Positions 1 through 9,007 of a stretch of 40,083 bases of DNA are shown here, piece after piece. Under the pieces are notes generated by a model that worked only from the letters and a program-made list of their open reading frames with translations, had not been told where the DNA came from and ran no database searches. Numbering within the stretch: the stretch's first letter is position 1; every line of letters begins with the position of its first letter. Origin of the DNA: an uncultured Myxococcales bacterium. GTDB taxonomy: Bacteria; Myxococcota_A; UBA9042. Made by a program: the position numbers and the translations under genes. The DNA lies in contig CAIXGW010000243.1 of the NCBI GenBank assembly GCA_903919145.1, forward strand, positions 1 through 40,083. Direction: 5' to 3'.

Positions 1-185
1 CGCCAGGCTCCGTGCCATTTTGCGTTTTTTCAGTCGGGCAAGAAATATTGGAAGTGAATTCCAATATTTCGCCCGCCTGGGCGCTCGCAAGACGATCGCC
101 CTAGGACCCTGTCGGATGCTGCGGCTGATTCAATAGTTTTACGGAGTTATCCGTAGGCGACGGCATTACTCCGACAGGCTCCTAG
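1..185. mobile_element. Partial MITE-like inverted-repeat element (one end)
   Basis: Non-coding. Positions 171-185 (CCGACAGGCTCCTAG) are the exact reverse complement of 39946-39960 near the other window end. Positions 1-113 are repeated in the same orientation at 39970-40083, with one extra T in a T-run. Joined in silico (39946-40083 followed by 114-185), the pieces give one element of about 210 bp with 15-bp perfect terminal inverted repeats and no room for a transposase. It carries a strong hairpin: 42-52 pairs with 60-70 around a 7-nt loop, extended by GGGC 36-39 with GCCC 71-74. The element therefore looks like a MITE cut by the contig end. The CTAG at the outer edge could be part of the target site. 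Confidence 0.6.
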
Positions 186-1075
186 CGAGCAGCAAACTCC
201 GCAATCGCTGCGCTGACCTCGGCCGGCCGTTCCTGCTGCAGCCAGTGGCCGGCGTCGGCGAACACCCGCGCTTCAAACGACCCGGTGACCACGGCTCGGC
301 AATCGTCAATGAGCGAAGTCGCAAGGGCCGGATCGCCAGCCCCCCACAGGACCAGCGTGGGCATCGGTACAGGGGCGCGCAAGTCATCCAGAAACGCCAC
401 CGCTCCCGGCAGCGCGCGGTAGTAGGCCAGGGCCCGCGGCAACACCCGCTCGTCGGCCATGGCATCGACGTAGTGCTGGATTTCTTCGCGCGCAAAAGTG
501 TCGCGCTGGACTGCCGAGCCGCGCAGCATCCTGGCCATCATGGCGTAGGGGTCGCGGCGGTACTGCCACTCAAACAGCCCCGGCACCTGAAACATCGCGA
601 TGTACCAGGACCTGACCAGCTGCCCGGGGTGGCGGAAAGCGCCGCGCAGGTAGGCCAGCGGATGGGGTGCGTCGATGGCCACCAGCTTGCTGATGCGCTC
701 TGGGTGAAGGGAGGCGGTCGCCCAGGCCACCACGCCGCCCCAGTCGTGGCCGACGAGGGTCACCGGCCGCTGCGGCTCTTCGCCCGCCGTCAGCACCGCC
801 AGCAGGGCATCAATGTCGGCGGCCAGGGTGGCCATGTCGTAGCCCGTCTCTGGTTTTTCGCTGCCGCCATAGCCGCGCAGATCCGCCGCGACCACGTGGA
901 AATCGGCCGCCAGGGCGACCAGCTGGTGCCGCCACGAGTACCAGAACTCGGGAAAACCGTGCAGAAGCACTACCAGCGGCGCGCGCGGGTCGCCGGCCTC
1001 GACCAGGTGCATGGCCTGCAGGGTAGCGGTGGCGATGGTGCGCTGGCGGCAGCCGGGGGGCAGAGGAGCAGTCAT
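182..1075 (-). CDS. Epoxide-hydrolase-like alpha/beta hydrolase
   Basis: 297 aa, cytoplasmic, no signal peptide. The fold motifs of the epoxide hydrolase branch are all visible: oxyanion-hole HGFPE at 39-43, nucleophile Asp111 in GHDWGG, charge-relay Asp248 in WGAGDP and catalytic His277 in AGHW. Cap-domain tyrosines (Tyr158 and the Tyr218-Tyr219 pair) are in the right regions for the epoxide-activating pair. The Asp rather than Ser nucleophile argues against an esterase; a haloacid dehalogenase-like role is a less likely alternative. The substrate cannot be read from sequence. The start ATG has no clear ribosome-binding site, but a promoter-like pair lies 40-70 bp upstream. The TAG stop codon lies inside the terminal inverted repeat of the MITE-like element, so the insertion may have set the C-terminus. 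Confidence 0.85.
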   Translation of the reverse strand: MTAPLPPGCRQRTIATATLQAMHLVEAGDPRAPLVVLLHGFPEFWYSWRHQLVALAADFHVVAADLRGYGGSEKPETGYDMATLAADIDALLAVLTAGEEPQRPVTLVGHDWGGVVAWATASLHPERISKLVAIDAPHPLAYLRGAFRHPGQLVRSWYIAMFQVPGLFEWQYRRDPYAMMARMLRGSAVQRDTFAREEIQHYVDAMADERVLPRALAYYRALPGAVAFLDDLRAPVPMPTLVLWGAGDPALATSLIDDCRAVVTGSFEARVFADAGHWLQQERPAEVSAAIAEFAAR

Positions 1076-1462
1076 TGGCGGGCCTGGCGGGCAACGGTGC
1101 CGGCGGATCCGTCTTTAGTTAGCCCAGTTTGCGGCAATGGGCAAGAATTCACGCGACAACCCCTTGGGGACCTGGGGCGAATGCCCTCGACCTGCAGGGA
1201 AGGAGCCGCCGCTGCTGGAGGTTGGACGCCTGAACCCAGCTCGGCTGCGCCACCGGCAAAGTGTCCAATAAGCCATCACCAAGTGTTGAAAAGCTCAACA
1301 ACCGCAGGGACGGCGGCGGCCACGAGCCTGCGCCGGCCTGCAGCCACCAAACCACTGTACACAAAGGTATTTATGACCATGCGCGGCGGTCGGCACGGGC
1401 CTTGCAGCAGGTAGAGCCAGGAAGTGCTACGCTTAGCTGCCCCACCGACTTTGGAGGCCGAC
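1076..1462. other. Divergent intergenic region, no gene supported
   Basis: About 387 bp between the divergently transcribed hydrolase and VWA lipoprotein. Open frames crossing it are shadows with implausible protein composition. It holds a promoter-like pair for the hydrolase (listed separately) and a small inverted repeat, TGTTGA-N5-TCAACA, near 1284. On the plus side there is a -10-like TACGCT at 1428-1433, but no well-spaced -35 box. The ribosome-binding site GGAGG at 1453-1457 serves the VWA gene. Confidence 0.5.
1116..1144 (-). promoter_or_regulatory. Sigma-70-like promoter for the hydrolase (predicted)
   Basis: On the minus strand, TTGCCC (1144-1139) is separated by 17 bp from TAACTA (1121-1116). 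The start codon is at 1075, giving a leader of about 35 nt. The match is moderate and rests on spacing plus position only. Confidence 0.35.
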
Positions 1463-4147
1463 ATGTTCTGCTCCCCACGCTCTCCGCTCTCTGGCCGCGC
1501 CGCCCTTCGCGGTTCTCTGACCGCCTCAGCCCTGCTGGTCGTCGCTGCTCTGAGCGGTTGTGGCGAAGACGAAAGCGCCACCGCTGCGGCCCCGGGCACT
1601 GCTGCGCAGGAAAACAAGGCTGGCTCCACCGACTCAGCTGCCGGCTCAGGCGCAGGCGGCGGCTGGCAGAACCCCAACTCTTCTGGCGGAGCGCAAGCCA
1701 GCGATGGCGGGTCCAGCGGCTGGGATGCCGGGGCACCGCCGCAGCAGGGCGACATCTTTGGCGACGCCGGCTCCACCGAGCCTATGCCGGCCGACGCTGG
1801 GACCGCCGACGCTGCTGCCGACGCGCCCGACGCCGATACCCAATCACCTGACGCTGCAGCACTTTGCAACAAGACCGAGCCGGTGGTCCTGTACCTGTCG
1901 GCCGATGACTCCAACTCGATGGCCAGCGCTACGGTGGCCCGCGGCCTCATCCTGCAGGGGCAGTACGCGTACAAGCCGGTGCGCGCCTATGAATTTCTGA
2001 ACTACTACGACTTTGCCTATCCGGCGGCGCTGCCCGGCCATGTCAGCCCCAGCGCGCAGCTGGCCCCAGAGCCTGAACAGCCGGGCACTTGGCGCCTGCA
2101 GATCGGCGTGCGCGCTGCCGATTTTGATGCCACCACCCGCCGGCGCTTCAACATTGTCCTGACGGTCGATACCTCTTCTTCGATGGGCTGGGGCATGGCC
2201 GGCGACACGGGCCTGGACCGCGCCAAGGCGGCGTGCCTGGGGCTGGTCTCTGCGCTGGACAAGGGCGACACCTTCTCGCTGGTGACCTGGGGCGCCAGCG
2301 TCCAAGTCGCGGTCGACGGCGCTACCCTGGCCGGCAAAGACGACGGCAAGCTGAAGGCCGCATGCCAAGCTCTTAAAGCTACAGGAGAATCACCGCTGTC
2401 GCTGGGGCTGACCAAGGCCTATGCGCTGGCCAAGCAGCACTTTGGCGCCGACCGCATCAACCGCGTGGTGCTGATCAGCGACGGCGGCGCCAACGTCGGC
2501 CAGAAAGACGAGGAGCTGATCGCCGCCAACGCCAAAAGCGCCAACGGCAGCGCCGGAGGAACAGGCACTGACGACGGAACGGGCATCTACCTGATGGGCG
2601 CCGGCGTCGGCGACCCTTGGAACTACAATGACAAGCTGATGAACGCCGTCACCGATGCCGGCAAGGGCGCCTACGTCTTTCTCGATCACCAGGACGAAGC
2701 CCAAAAGATTTTTGCCCAGGGGCTGTTGCGGCACCTGGAGGTCGCGGCCCGCAACGTGCAGGTCCAGGTAACCCTGCCGCCGACTTTTGGTATCGAGCAG
2801 TTCTACGGTGAGCAAGTCTCTACCGTCAAAGAAGAAGTCGAGCCCCAGCACCTGGCCGCCAATGACGCCATGGTTTTTCACCAGACCATCACCTCCTGTG
2901 ACCCCACAGCGCTGACCGGCAAGGAGAAGGTCCAAGTGGTGGCCACCTGGCAAGACCCGCAGACGGGCGCGGCCAAGAGCGACAGCTGGTCGGCCTCGTT
3001 CAAGGAACTGCTGGCGGGCCCTCACGATTTGCTGGACAAGGGCACCGCCGTGGTCGCCGTGACCGACGCACTGGTGGCGGTGCAGAAGCTTGAGGGCAAG
3101 GCCGCGCTGCCGCCGCTGGACGTTGCGGCCCAGAAGGTGGCGGCCGCCCAGAAGCTGCTGGCCGGCGACGCGGACTTGCAGCAGCTTGGCCAATTGCTGG
3201 CGATCTACAAGAAGACCTTTGAGGCCGGCCAGCTGGATGCGTGGCAGAAGGGCGGCAGTGGCGCCCAGCCCATTGCCAGCAGCTGCAGCTGTGCGGCGAC
3301 CGGCACGGGCCTGCCTAACCTGGCGTGCGCCGTGGATCTGTGCGACCCGGCGGTGCTGCTGGGCCAGACGCTCAGCTCGCCCACCCAGTCCAACACCCAA
3401 GGCACCTTTGCCGCCGTGAGTCAGTTCGGCGCCGCCACCAACGACCTCAAGGCGCAGATCGGCGGCTCCTATGCCCTTCTTGCCACGGGTCCAGCGACCG
3501 GCAAGGCCCACAGCGTGGACCTGGGTGGCACCAGCGCCCCCGACCCCTTCGCCAAGGGCGGCGGCGGCATGCTCAACGCGGTCGAGTGGCGCTTGCACCT
3601 CAAGGCCCCGGCCGGCGCCAACGGCATCCGCTTTCGCCATGTGTTCTTCAGCGAAGAGTACGACGACTACGTGGGCAGCCAGTTCAATGACAAGTTCTAC
3701 GCCGTGCTGGAGGCCGGCAGCACCAACGGCGGCACGCCCACCGTCATCAACTACACCGACTGCCGAAAACCCCAGGCCTACAGCGACTTTGTCTGCAGCC
3801 CCGGCATGCAGTTCTGCAATCCGCGGGCCCGCTACTGCTACATCGCCATCAACACCGCGCTTTCTGAGTGCTGCTGGCTGGACGGCTGCCCCAACGGCAA
3901 GGCCAAGACCAGCATCGCCGGCACCGGCTTTGAGTGCGCCGCCAGCCAGAGCTCAGACGGCGCCAGCACGGGCTCTTCGACCGGCTGGCTGATGACCGAG
4001 TGGCCCATCGAGCCAGGTGAAGAGTTCTGGCTGACTTTTCACGTCCACGACACCGGCGATGGCGTCTTTGACTCCGAGGTGATCCTGGACGGCTTGCAGT
4101 TTGTGGGCGCCGTCACCCCCGGCACCTGGCCCATCGAGCCCATGTAG
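1463..4147 (+). CDS. Lipoprotein with VWA domain and choice-of-anchor L domain
   Basis: 894 aa. The start is fixed by GGAGG at 1453-1457, five bases before the ATG; the frame is open further upstream but has no ribosome-binding site. A signal peptide ends in lipobox LSGC, followed by about 100 residues of low-complexity Ala/Gly/Ser/Asp linker typical of large myxobacterial surface lipoproteins. A YfbK-like segment (YEFLNYYDFAYP) precedes a von Willebrand A domain with an intact metal-ion site, Asp236-Thr-Ser238-Ser-Ser240. The last 250 residues match the choice-of-anchor L type (FFSEEYDDYVGSQFND near residue 726, then HDTGDGVFDSEVILDG) and contain many cysteines. Likely exposed on the cell surface and metal-dependent in ligand binding; the ligand is unknown. 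It is a single gene, convergent with the next lipoprotein gene across a repeat cluster. Confidence 0.85.
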   Translation: MFCSPRSPLSGRAALRGSLTASALLVVAALSGCGEDESATAAAPGTAAQENKAGSTDSAAGSGAGGGWQNPNSSGGAQASDGGSSGWDAGAPPQQGDIFGDAGSTEPMPADAGTADAAADAPDADTQSPDAAALCNKTEPVVLYLSADDSNSMASATVARGLILQGQYAYKPVRAYEFLNYYDFAYPAALPGHVSPSAQLAPEPEQPGTWRLQIGVRAADFDATTRRRFNIVLTVDTSSSMGWGMAGDTGLDRAKAACLGLVSALDKGDTFSLVTWGASVQVAVDGATLAGKDDGKLKAACQALKATGESPLSLGLTKAYALAKQHFGADRINRVVLISDGGANVGQKDEELIAANAKSANGSAGGTGTDDGTGIYLMGAGVGDPWNYNDKLMNAVTDAGKGAYVFLDHQDEAQKIFAQGLLRHLEVAARNVQVQVTLPPTFGIEQFYGEQVSTVKEEVEPQHLAANDAMVFHQTITSCDPTALTGKEKVQVVATWQDPQTGAAKSDSWSASFKELLAGPHDLLDKGTAVVAVTDALVAVQKLEGKAALPPLDVAAQKVAAAQKLLAGDADLQQLGQLLAIYKKTFEAGQLDAWQKGGSGAQPIASSCSCAATGTGLPNLACAVDLCDPAVLLGQTLSSPTQSNTQGTFAAVSQFGAATNDLKAQIGGSYALLATGPATGKAHSVDLGGTSAPDPFAKGGGGMLNAVEWRLHLKAPAGANGIRFRHVFFSEEYDDYVGSQFNDKFYAVLEAGSTNGGTPTVINYTDCRKPQAYSDFVCSPGMQFCNPRARYCYIAINTALSECCWLDGCPNGKAKTSIAGTGFECAASQSSDGASTGSSTGWLMTEWPIEPGEEFWLTFHVHDTGDGVFDSEVILDGLQFVGAVTPGTWPIEPM

Positions 4148-4161
4148 CCCTGGCAGGGTTA

Positions 4162-4410
4162 TGGCAGAATCCATAGCGATTTCATGGATCAGACATTCCC
4201 CTGGGGAGTGTCCGACGCGGGGCCCTGCCGACGGCCTGGCAAAATCTGCAGCGATTTCATGGATCAGACATTCCCCTGGGGAGTGTCCGACGCGGGGAGA
4301 GTCCGACGGCTGCACCGGGCCCATTGAGCTTATGTAGTCCAGCCGGCGCCCTGAAATAATCTACAGCAATTTCATGGATCAGACATTCCCCTGGGGACTG
4401 TCTGGAGCGC
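4162..4410. repeat. Three copies of an interspersed palindromic repeat
   Basis: Three units of about 60 bp start at 4162, 4237 and 4352. Each contains the near-perfect palindrome GACATTCCCC-T-GGGGAGTGTC (4192-4212, 4267-4287, 4382-4402; the third copy ends GGGGACTGTC), preceded by a conserved ATTTCATGGATCA. The reverse complement matches the units of the array at 21446-21711 almost base for base. The cluster fills the gap between two convergent genes, and the third unit ends at the stop codon of the next gene. A role as bidirectional terminator or REP-like element is inferred. Confidence 0.85.
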
Positions 4411-5205
4411 CTACCAGCCGCAGCCGCGGTCAAAGTAGTCAGGCCCCTGCACCTGGCCCTCTGCGGCAAACGACGGCCAGAAGTCCTTGGCCCGGGCCAC
4501 AAAGTCGGCGACTTCTGGGTCCTTGGCTGCCGCGCTCTGCATGGCCGCGCCGTCCAGATCGATGTGGCCGGTGGCAGCGCCCAGGCCGGGAATCCGCGTA
4601 GATAGCCGGTGGATGGGGGTGTGCTCGCCCCACGGGTCCTTGGGGTCCAGGATCGGCGTCATGCCCGGAAGGTCTGACCAGGCTTCGATAAACGTCTGCT
4701 CGCCTTGGTCGTTGAAGGTGAATTCTTCATAGATGTAGCAGGGCTTGCCGTTGCCCTGGTCTTGATAGTCAAAGGAGACGCGGCAGCGAGCAAACGGCTG
4801 GCTGGCAAAGGCGCGGCAGTCGCGGTGCGAGACGTTGGCGGGGGCAAACTTCTTGACCACCTTGTCTGTGCTCTCCAGCTGCTCGCGGGTAAAACCGGTG
4901 AGCTTGAGCCAGGGGGGCCACTCCCAGCGCGCCACCAGCTCGGCGTAGGTCGGGGTGCTGTCGGCCGGTGCATCGGCGTCCAGGGCATCGAAGTAGCGGT
5001 TGGCCTGGTCCACGTAGTAGGCGGCGCTCTGCTTGGGCGTGGCACAGGGCGACAGGGCGGCTGGTCCCGCAGCTTTGCAGGCGGCTGCGGCGGCCGATGG
5101 CGGCGCTGGCGCGGGCTCCTGGGTGTCGGTGCATCCTGCGAGCAGCAAGAAGCCAAGCGCCAGTGGCGCAGCGGCAAAGAGGGGGCTGGGCGAATGGCGG
5201 GTCAT
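4411..5205 (-). CDS. Uncharacterised lipoprotein
   Basis: 264 aa. The start ATG at 5205 follows GAGG (CCTC on plus at 5212-5215) with 6-nt spacing; the frame extends upstream but gives a non-protein-like tail. A signal peptide ends in lipobox LAGC, then a short Ala/Pro linker. The mature part has four or more cysteines and a run resembling a small NTF2/SnoaL-like beta-sheet domain (around CYIYEEFTFNDQGEQTFIEA), but this is only an impression. No catalytic motif is recognised, so the function is unknown. It reads towards the VWA lipoprotein and its stop codon abuts the palindromic repeat cluster. The plus-strand methyltransferase diverges from its 5' side. Confidence 0.75.
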   Translation of the reverse strand: MTRHSPSPLFAAAPLALGFLLLAGCTDTQEPAPAPPSAAAAACKAAGPAALSPCATPKQSAAYYVDQANRYFDALDADAPADSTPTYAELVARWEWPPWLKLTGFTREQLESTDKVVKKFAPANVSHRDCRAFASQPFARCRVSFDYQDQGNGKPCYIYEEFTFNDQGEQTFIEAWSDLPGMTPILDPKDPWGEHTPIHRLSTRIPGLGAATGHIDLDGAAMQSAAAKDPEVADFVARAKDFWPSFAAEGQVQGPDYFDRGCGW

Positions 5206-5428
5206 GGCGGGCCTCGGCTTGCGGACTGCAGGGGCGCCGGGGCCGCGGAGGCCGGCTGTGCGCCTTGCAAAGTTTGGAGTCTGCGCGGGCAGGTGTAAAC
5301 CCAACGCGGTTCAAGGCCTGCGCTCAGGCGCTGTTGGCTCTGCTGGTCTGCCCAGCTGCAGGCATCGCGCACAGCCGGCCACCCAGGGTATCCTTGGCGC
5401 GGCGCCCCAGCTGACCGCGGCGCTGACG

Positions 5429-6676
5429 GTGTCCTCTTTGACCCAAGACCTCGCCCCGCTGGACATTGGCCACCGACTGCTGGCGCTGACGCAGCTGCTG
5501 CGCGACCACGCCGAGCTGTGGCGGCCGCTGCCGTTTGTCGAGCTGCAGGCGCCCTGGCAGCTGCGCCACCCCGAGCTGACCAGCTGGCTCGATGGCCTGA
5601 GCGACGGGCAGCTGGCGGACCCCAACCAGCGCTGGCTTGAGCAAAGTCCCCCGTGGCTGGCGGATCTGGCCCAGCGCATCCTCGCCCTCAGCGCCCTGCC
5701 CTGGCTGGCCCGCCCCCCCTTAGGTGCGCTGGGCGCGGTGGCGATGCGGCGGATCCGGGGGCGAAAAGTCGAGCAGATGGCTGGATTTTGCGCGGCCGTG
5801 CTGCCCCAAATGGCTGCCGAGCCTGGCGAGACCGTCGACTGGTGTTCCGGCAAGGGCCACCTGGGGCGGACGCTGGTGCGGCAGACCGGTGCCCCCCTGC
5901 TGGCGCTGGAGCTGGACCCCGAGCTGGTGCGGGTCGGCCAACAGCAATGCGACCACCTGGGCTTGCGCGCCCGCTTTGCCTGTGCCGATGTGCTGGATCC
6001 GGCGACGGCGCAGTGGCTGCACCCCGGTCAGTGGGTGGTAGCCCTGCACGCTTGCGGCGACCTGCATGCGGCTCTGCTGCGGGCGGCGATAGAGCGGCAA
6101 GTGCGCGGGGTTGCGCTGGCGCCGTGCTGCTACAATCGGATCGCCGCGGCCGAGGGTCGAGCCCTTTCGCTGCTGGGTCGGGCCGCCCACCTGGACCTGA
6201 CGGCCACCGACCTGGACCTGATCCACCGCGAGCCGGTGGTGGCCAACGGCACCGACTGGCAGCGCGCGCAGCAAGAACAGGCTTGGCGCCTTGGCTTTGA
6301 CCTGCTGCAGAGACAGGTGACCGGCAGCCCGACGTACCGGACGATGCCCAACTTTCCGCGGCCGTGGCTGCGCCTTGGTTTTGGCGATTTCTGCCGAAGC
6401 TTTGCGGCTTTGGATGACCTGCAGCTGCCGCCAAGCCTGGACCTGGCGCCTTGGGAACAGCTTGGCTGGCAGCGGCTGGCCCAGGTGCGCCGGCTGGAGC
6501 TGGTGCGCGGCCTGTTCCGGCCAGCCGTGGAGGCGTGGCTGGTGCTGGACCGCGCCCAGCTGCTGGTCGAGGCTGGCTTCCAGGTGCAGGTGGGCCAGTT
6601 CTGCGCCCGGACGGCGTCGCCGCGCAATGCGCTGATTGTGGCGGAGCGGCCCGGCGGCAGGGACCGGCAAAGTTGA
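5429..6676 (+). CDS. SAM-dependent methyltransferase (Methyltransf_32-like)
   Basis: About 415 aa if translation begins at the GTG at 5429; the frame is open from 5033, but the upstream part overlaps the divergent lipoprotein gene and looks non-coding. The start is uncertain, as no good ribosome-binding site is seen. The N-terminal third is Leu/Trp-rich and helical. The methyltransferase core begins near residue 130 with DWCSGKGHLGR (SAM-binding loop I), then an acidic residue after strand 2 (ALELD), ALHACGDLH and CCYN. This combination is typical of the GSTCD/METTL25-like family PF13679. The substrate is unknown; relatives are suspected RNA or protein methylases. No operon partner overlaps it, and the M13 peptidase follows after 64 bp. 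Confidence 0.75.
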   Translation: MSSLTQDLAPLDIGHRLLALTQLLRDHAELWRPLPFVELQAPWQLRHPELTSWLDGLSDGQLADPNQRWLEQSPPWLADLAQRILALSALPWLARPPLGALGAVAMRRIRGRKVEQMAGFCAAVLPQMAAEPGETVDWCSGKGHLGRTLVRQTGAPLLALELDPELVRVGQQQCDHLGLRARFACADVLDPATAQWLHPGQWVVALHACGDLHAALLRAAIERQVRGVALAPCCYNRIAAAEGRALSLLGRAAHLDLTATDLDLIHREPVVANGTDWQRAQQEQAWRLGFDLLQRQVTGSPTYRTMPNFPRPWLRLGFGDFCRSFAALDDLQLPPSLDLAPWEQLGWQRLAQVRRLELVRGLFRPAVEAWLVLDRAQLLVEAGFQVQVGQFCARTASPRNALIVAERPGGRDRQS

Positions 6677-6740
6677 CGGAAGTTGGCGAGTTTGCCAGAG
6701 TTCCGCCCGCGTCTCCAAAGTGGGCGCCTATGGACTCCCA

Positions 6741-8828
6741 ATGGTTCTGCCCTTGCGCCCTGTGTCCCTGTTGCTGGCCGGCTGTCTGACGGCCGCCGCC
6801 CTGCCCCTTGCCGCCCGCGCGGCAGCACCACAGGCGCCGGCTGCGGCCAAAACGCCAGCCGTTGTCGCGGTCGATCCGGCCTACATGGACCTGAGCACCG
6901 ACCCGTGCGGCGACTACTACCGCTTTGCCAACGGCGGCTATGACAGCACGCCCATCCCCGGCGCCTACGCTGGCTACGGCGTCAACCAGGAGATCGACGA
7001 GCGCGGCTATGCCCTGCTCAAGACCCTCTTGGACGCCGCTGCGCTGGCCAAAGCGAGCCCCGGCAGCGCCACCCAGCGCATTGGCGACTTCTATGCCAGC
7101 GGCATGGACCTGGCGCGCCTGGAGCAAGCCGGCCTGGAGCCGATTTCCGAGCTGCTGTCGGCCATTGCGACCCTCAAGGACGGCTCGCAGCTGCACGCGG
7201 TGGTGGCCAAGCTGCACGCGGCGGGGGTACACGCGGGCTGGAGTGTCTACGTCGCCACCGATGACAAAGACAGCACCAGCGTCATCGTCAACCTCTCTCA
7301 GGGCGGGCTGGGCTTGCCAGAGCGCGACTACTACGTGCGCAGCGATGCGGCCAGCGCCAAGCTGCGCGACCAATACGCCAAGCATGTGGCTGCGATGCTG
7401 CAACTGGCCGGCGAGCCCACGGCGACGGCGCTGCAGCAAGGCCAGCGGGTCCTGGCCCTGGAGACCAAGCTGGCCCTGGCGAGCAAGACTTTGACCCAGC
7501 TGCGCGACCCGCAGGCCAATTACCACAAGATGGACCGCAGCCAGCTGGCCGCGCTGAGCCCACAGCTGGCGTTGCCGACGTGGCTGCAGCTGGTGGGTGT
7601 GCCGCAGACACAGCAAGCGGTGGTGGTGGGCCAGCCGGACTACCTCAAGGCGCTGGGCAAGCTGGCCAGCTCAGAGCCCGTGGCGCATTGGCAGACCTAC
7701 CTGCGCTGGCAGGTGCTGCGGGCCTATGCGCCCTACCTGAGTGCCGCCCTGGATCAGGAGAATTTTGCCTTCTACGGCAAGGTCCTGGCCGGGAAGACCG
7801 AGCAGCTGCCGCGCTGGAAGCGGGTGCTGCGCGCACTGGACGGCGGCATCGGCTTTGACCTGGGGCGCTTGTATGTCGAGCAGGCGTTTTCGGCGGCTGC
7901 CAAGGCAAAAGTCAACGAGATGATTGACTTTCATAAAGAGGCGCTGCGCCAGGCGATTGCCCGGGCCGGGTGGATGGGCGAGGCCACCAAAGTCCAGGCG
8001 CGCCGCAAGGTCGACACCATGGTGGCCATGGTCGGCTATCCGGATGTGTGGCGCGACTACTCGGCCCTGACCATCCGCCGCGACAGCTACGCCGGCAATG
8101 TGCTGGCCAGCAATCGATTTGATTTTGCACGTGATTTAGCAAAGCTGGGCAAGCCGGTCGACCGCAAAGAATGGCACATGACCCCCCAGACCAACAACGC
8201 CTACTATGACCCGACCATGAACCAGATTGTGCTGCCGGCGGGCATCCTGCAGCCGCCGTTCTTTGACCTGGCTGCCGATGATGCCAGCAATTACGGGGCA
8301 CTGGCGTCGACCATTGGCCACGAGATCCTGCACGCCCTGGACGATCAGGGCAGCCAGTATGACGCCGACGGCAACCTCAAGAACTGGTGGACACCCCAAG
8401 ACAGACAGGCCTACGACGCCAAAACCGCCAAGGTAGTTGCGCAGTACCAGAGCTATGAAGGTGTGCCGGGCCTCAAGCTCAACGGCAAGCAGACGCTGGG
8501 CGAGAACCTGGCCGACATCGGCGGCGTCAAGATTGCCTGGGAGGCCTGGAAGCTGGCTGCCAAAAGCCGCTCGGCCGATGCGACCCAGACCCTTGGCGGC
8601 CGCCCGTTGACCGCCGACCAGCGCTTCTTTGTGGCCTTTGCCCAGAGCTGGCGCACCAACGAGCGGCAAGAATCGCTGCGGCTCAAGGTGCAGAGCGACG
8701 TGCACAGCCCAGTCCGGTGGCGCGTTCACGGCCCGGCAGCGGCGTTGGTGATCTACTCTGAGGCCTTTGGCTGCAAAGCCGGCCAGGCGATGTTTGCCGA
8801 GCCGACGCGGCGCTTCGACCTGTGGTAG
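6741..8828 (+). CDS. M13 family zinc metallopeptidase (neprilysin/PepO-like)
   Basis: 695 aa from the ATG at 6741, chosen because it begins a clean signal peptide ending near ALPLAARA; an LLAGC inside the leader could alternatively act as a lipobox. The whole M13 architecture is present. An N-terminal DPCGDYYRFANGGY motif and a long helical lid domain are followed by NNAYYDPTMNQIVLPAGI, the zinc motif HEILH (His527 and His531), the third ligand Glu in GENLADIGG (about 588), and a C-terminal RRFDLW in place of the usual CxxW. Expected to degrade oligopeptides in the periplasm or outside the cell. Its length is normal for the family and no key residue is missing. It stands alone, with weak spacing to both neighbours. 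Confidence 0.93.
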   Translation: MVLPLRPVSLLLAGCLTAAALPLAARAAAPQAPAAAKTPAVVAVDPAYMDLSTDPCGDYYRFANGGYDSTPIPGAYAGYGVNQEIDERGYALLKTLLDAAALAKASPGSATQRIGDFYASGMDLARLEQAGLEPISELLSAIATLKDGSQLHAVVAKLHAAGVHAGWSVYVATDDKDSTSVIVNLSQGGLGLPERDYYVRSDAASAKLRDQYAKHVAAMLQLAGEPTATALQQGQRVLALETKLALASKTLTQLRDPQANYHKMDRSQLAALSPQLALPTWLQLVGVPQTQQAVVVGQPDYLKALGKLASSEPVAHWQTYLRWQVLRAYAPYLSAALDQENFAFYGKVLAGKTEQLPRWKRVLRALDGGIGFDLGRLYVEQAFSAAAKAKVNEMIDFHKEALRQAIARAGWMGEATKVQARRKVDTMVAMVGYPDVWRDYSALTIRRDSYAGNVLASNRFDFARDLAKLGKPVDRKEWHMTPQTNNAYYDPTMNQIVLPAGILQPPFFDLAADDASNYGALASTIGHEILHALDDQGSQYDADGNLKNWWTPQDRQAYDAKTAKVVAQYQSYEGVPGLKLNGKQTLGENLADIGGVKIAWEAWKLAAKSRSADATQTLGGRPLTADQRFFVAFAQSWRTNERQESLRLKVQSDVHSPVRWRVHGPAAALVIYSEAFGCKAGQAMFAEPTRRFDLW

Positions 8829-9007
8829 CGGCACCTGCGACGGGGACGGCCACAGCCAACCTTGTGTGGTTGCGACTGCTTTCCAAAGATTGACGGAGAA
8901 TCGCCATGCAGCCGATTTCCCGCTAAAGCTGAAGAGAATTTGACCCGCCGTCGCAGATGGTCCACAACCACGCGACGGTCTGCAACAGGCAGCCCTGGCA
9001 GGGCGGC

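Noticed and set aside
2390..3640. Minus-strand 416-aa open frame
   Set aside because: Antisense to the VWA lipoprotein; no ribosome-binding site or domain, and GC-frame shadow composition.
5688..7616. Minus-strand 642-aa open frame
   Set aside because: Overlaps the methyltransferase and M13 peptidase, both with clear family motifs; the translation is Arg/Ala/Pro/Gln-rich noise from GC-rich antisense sequence.
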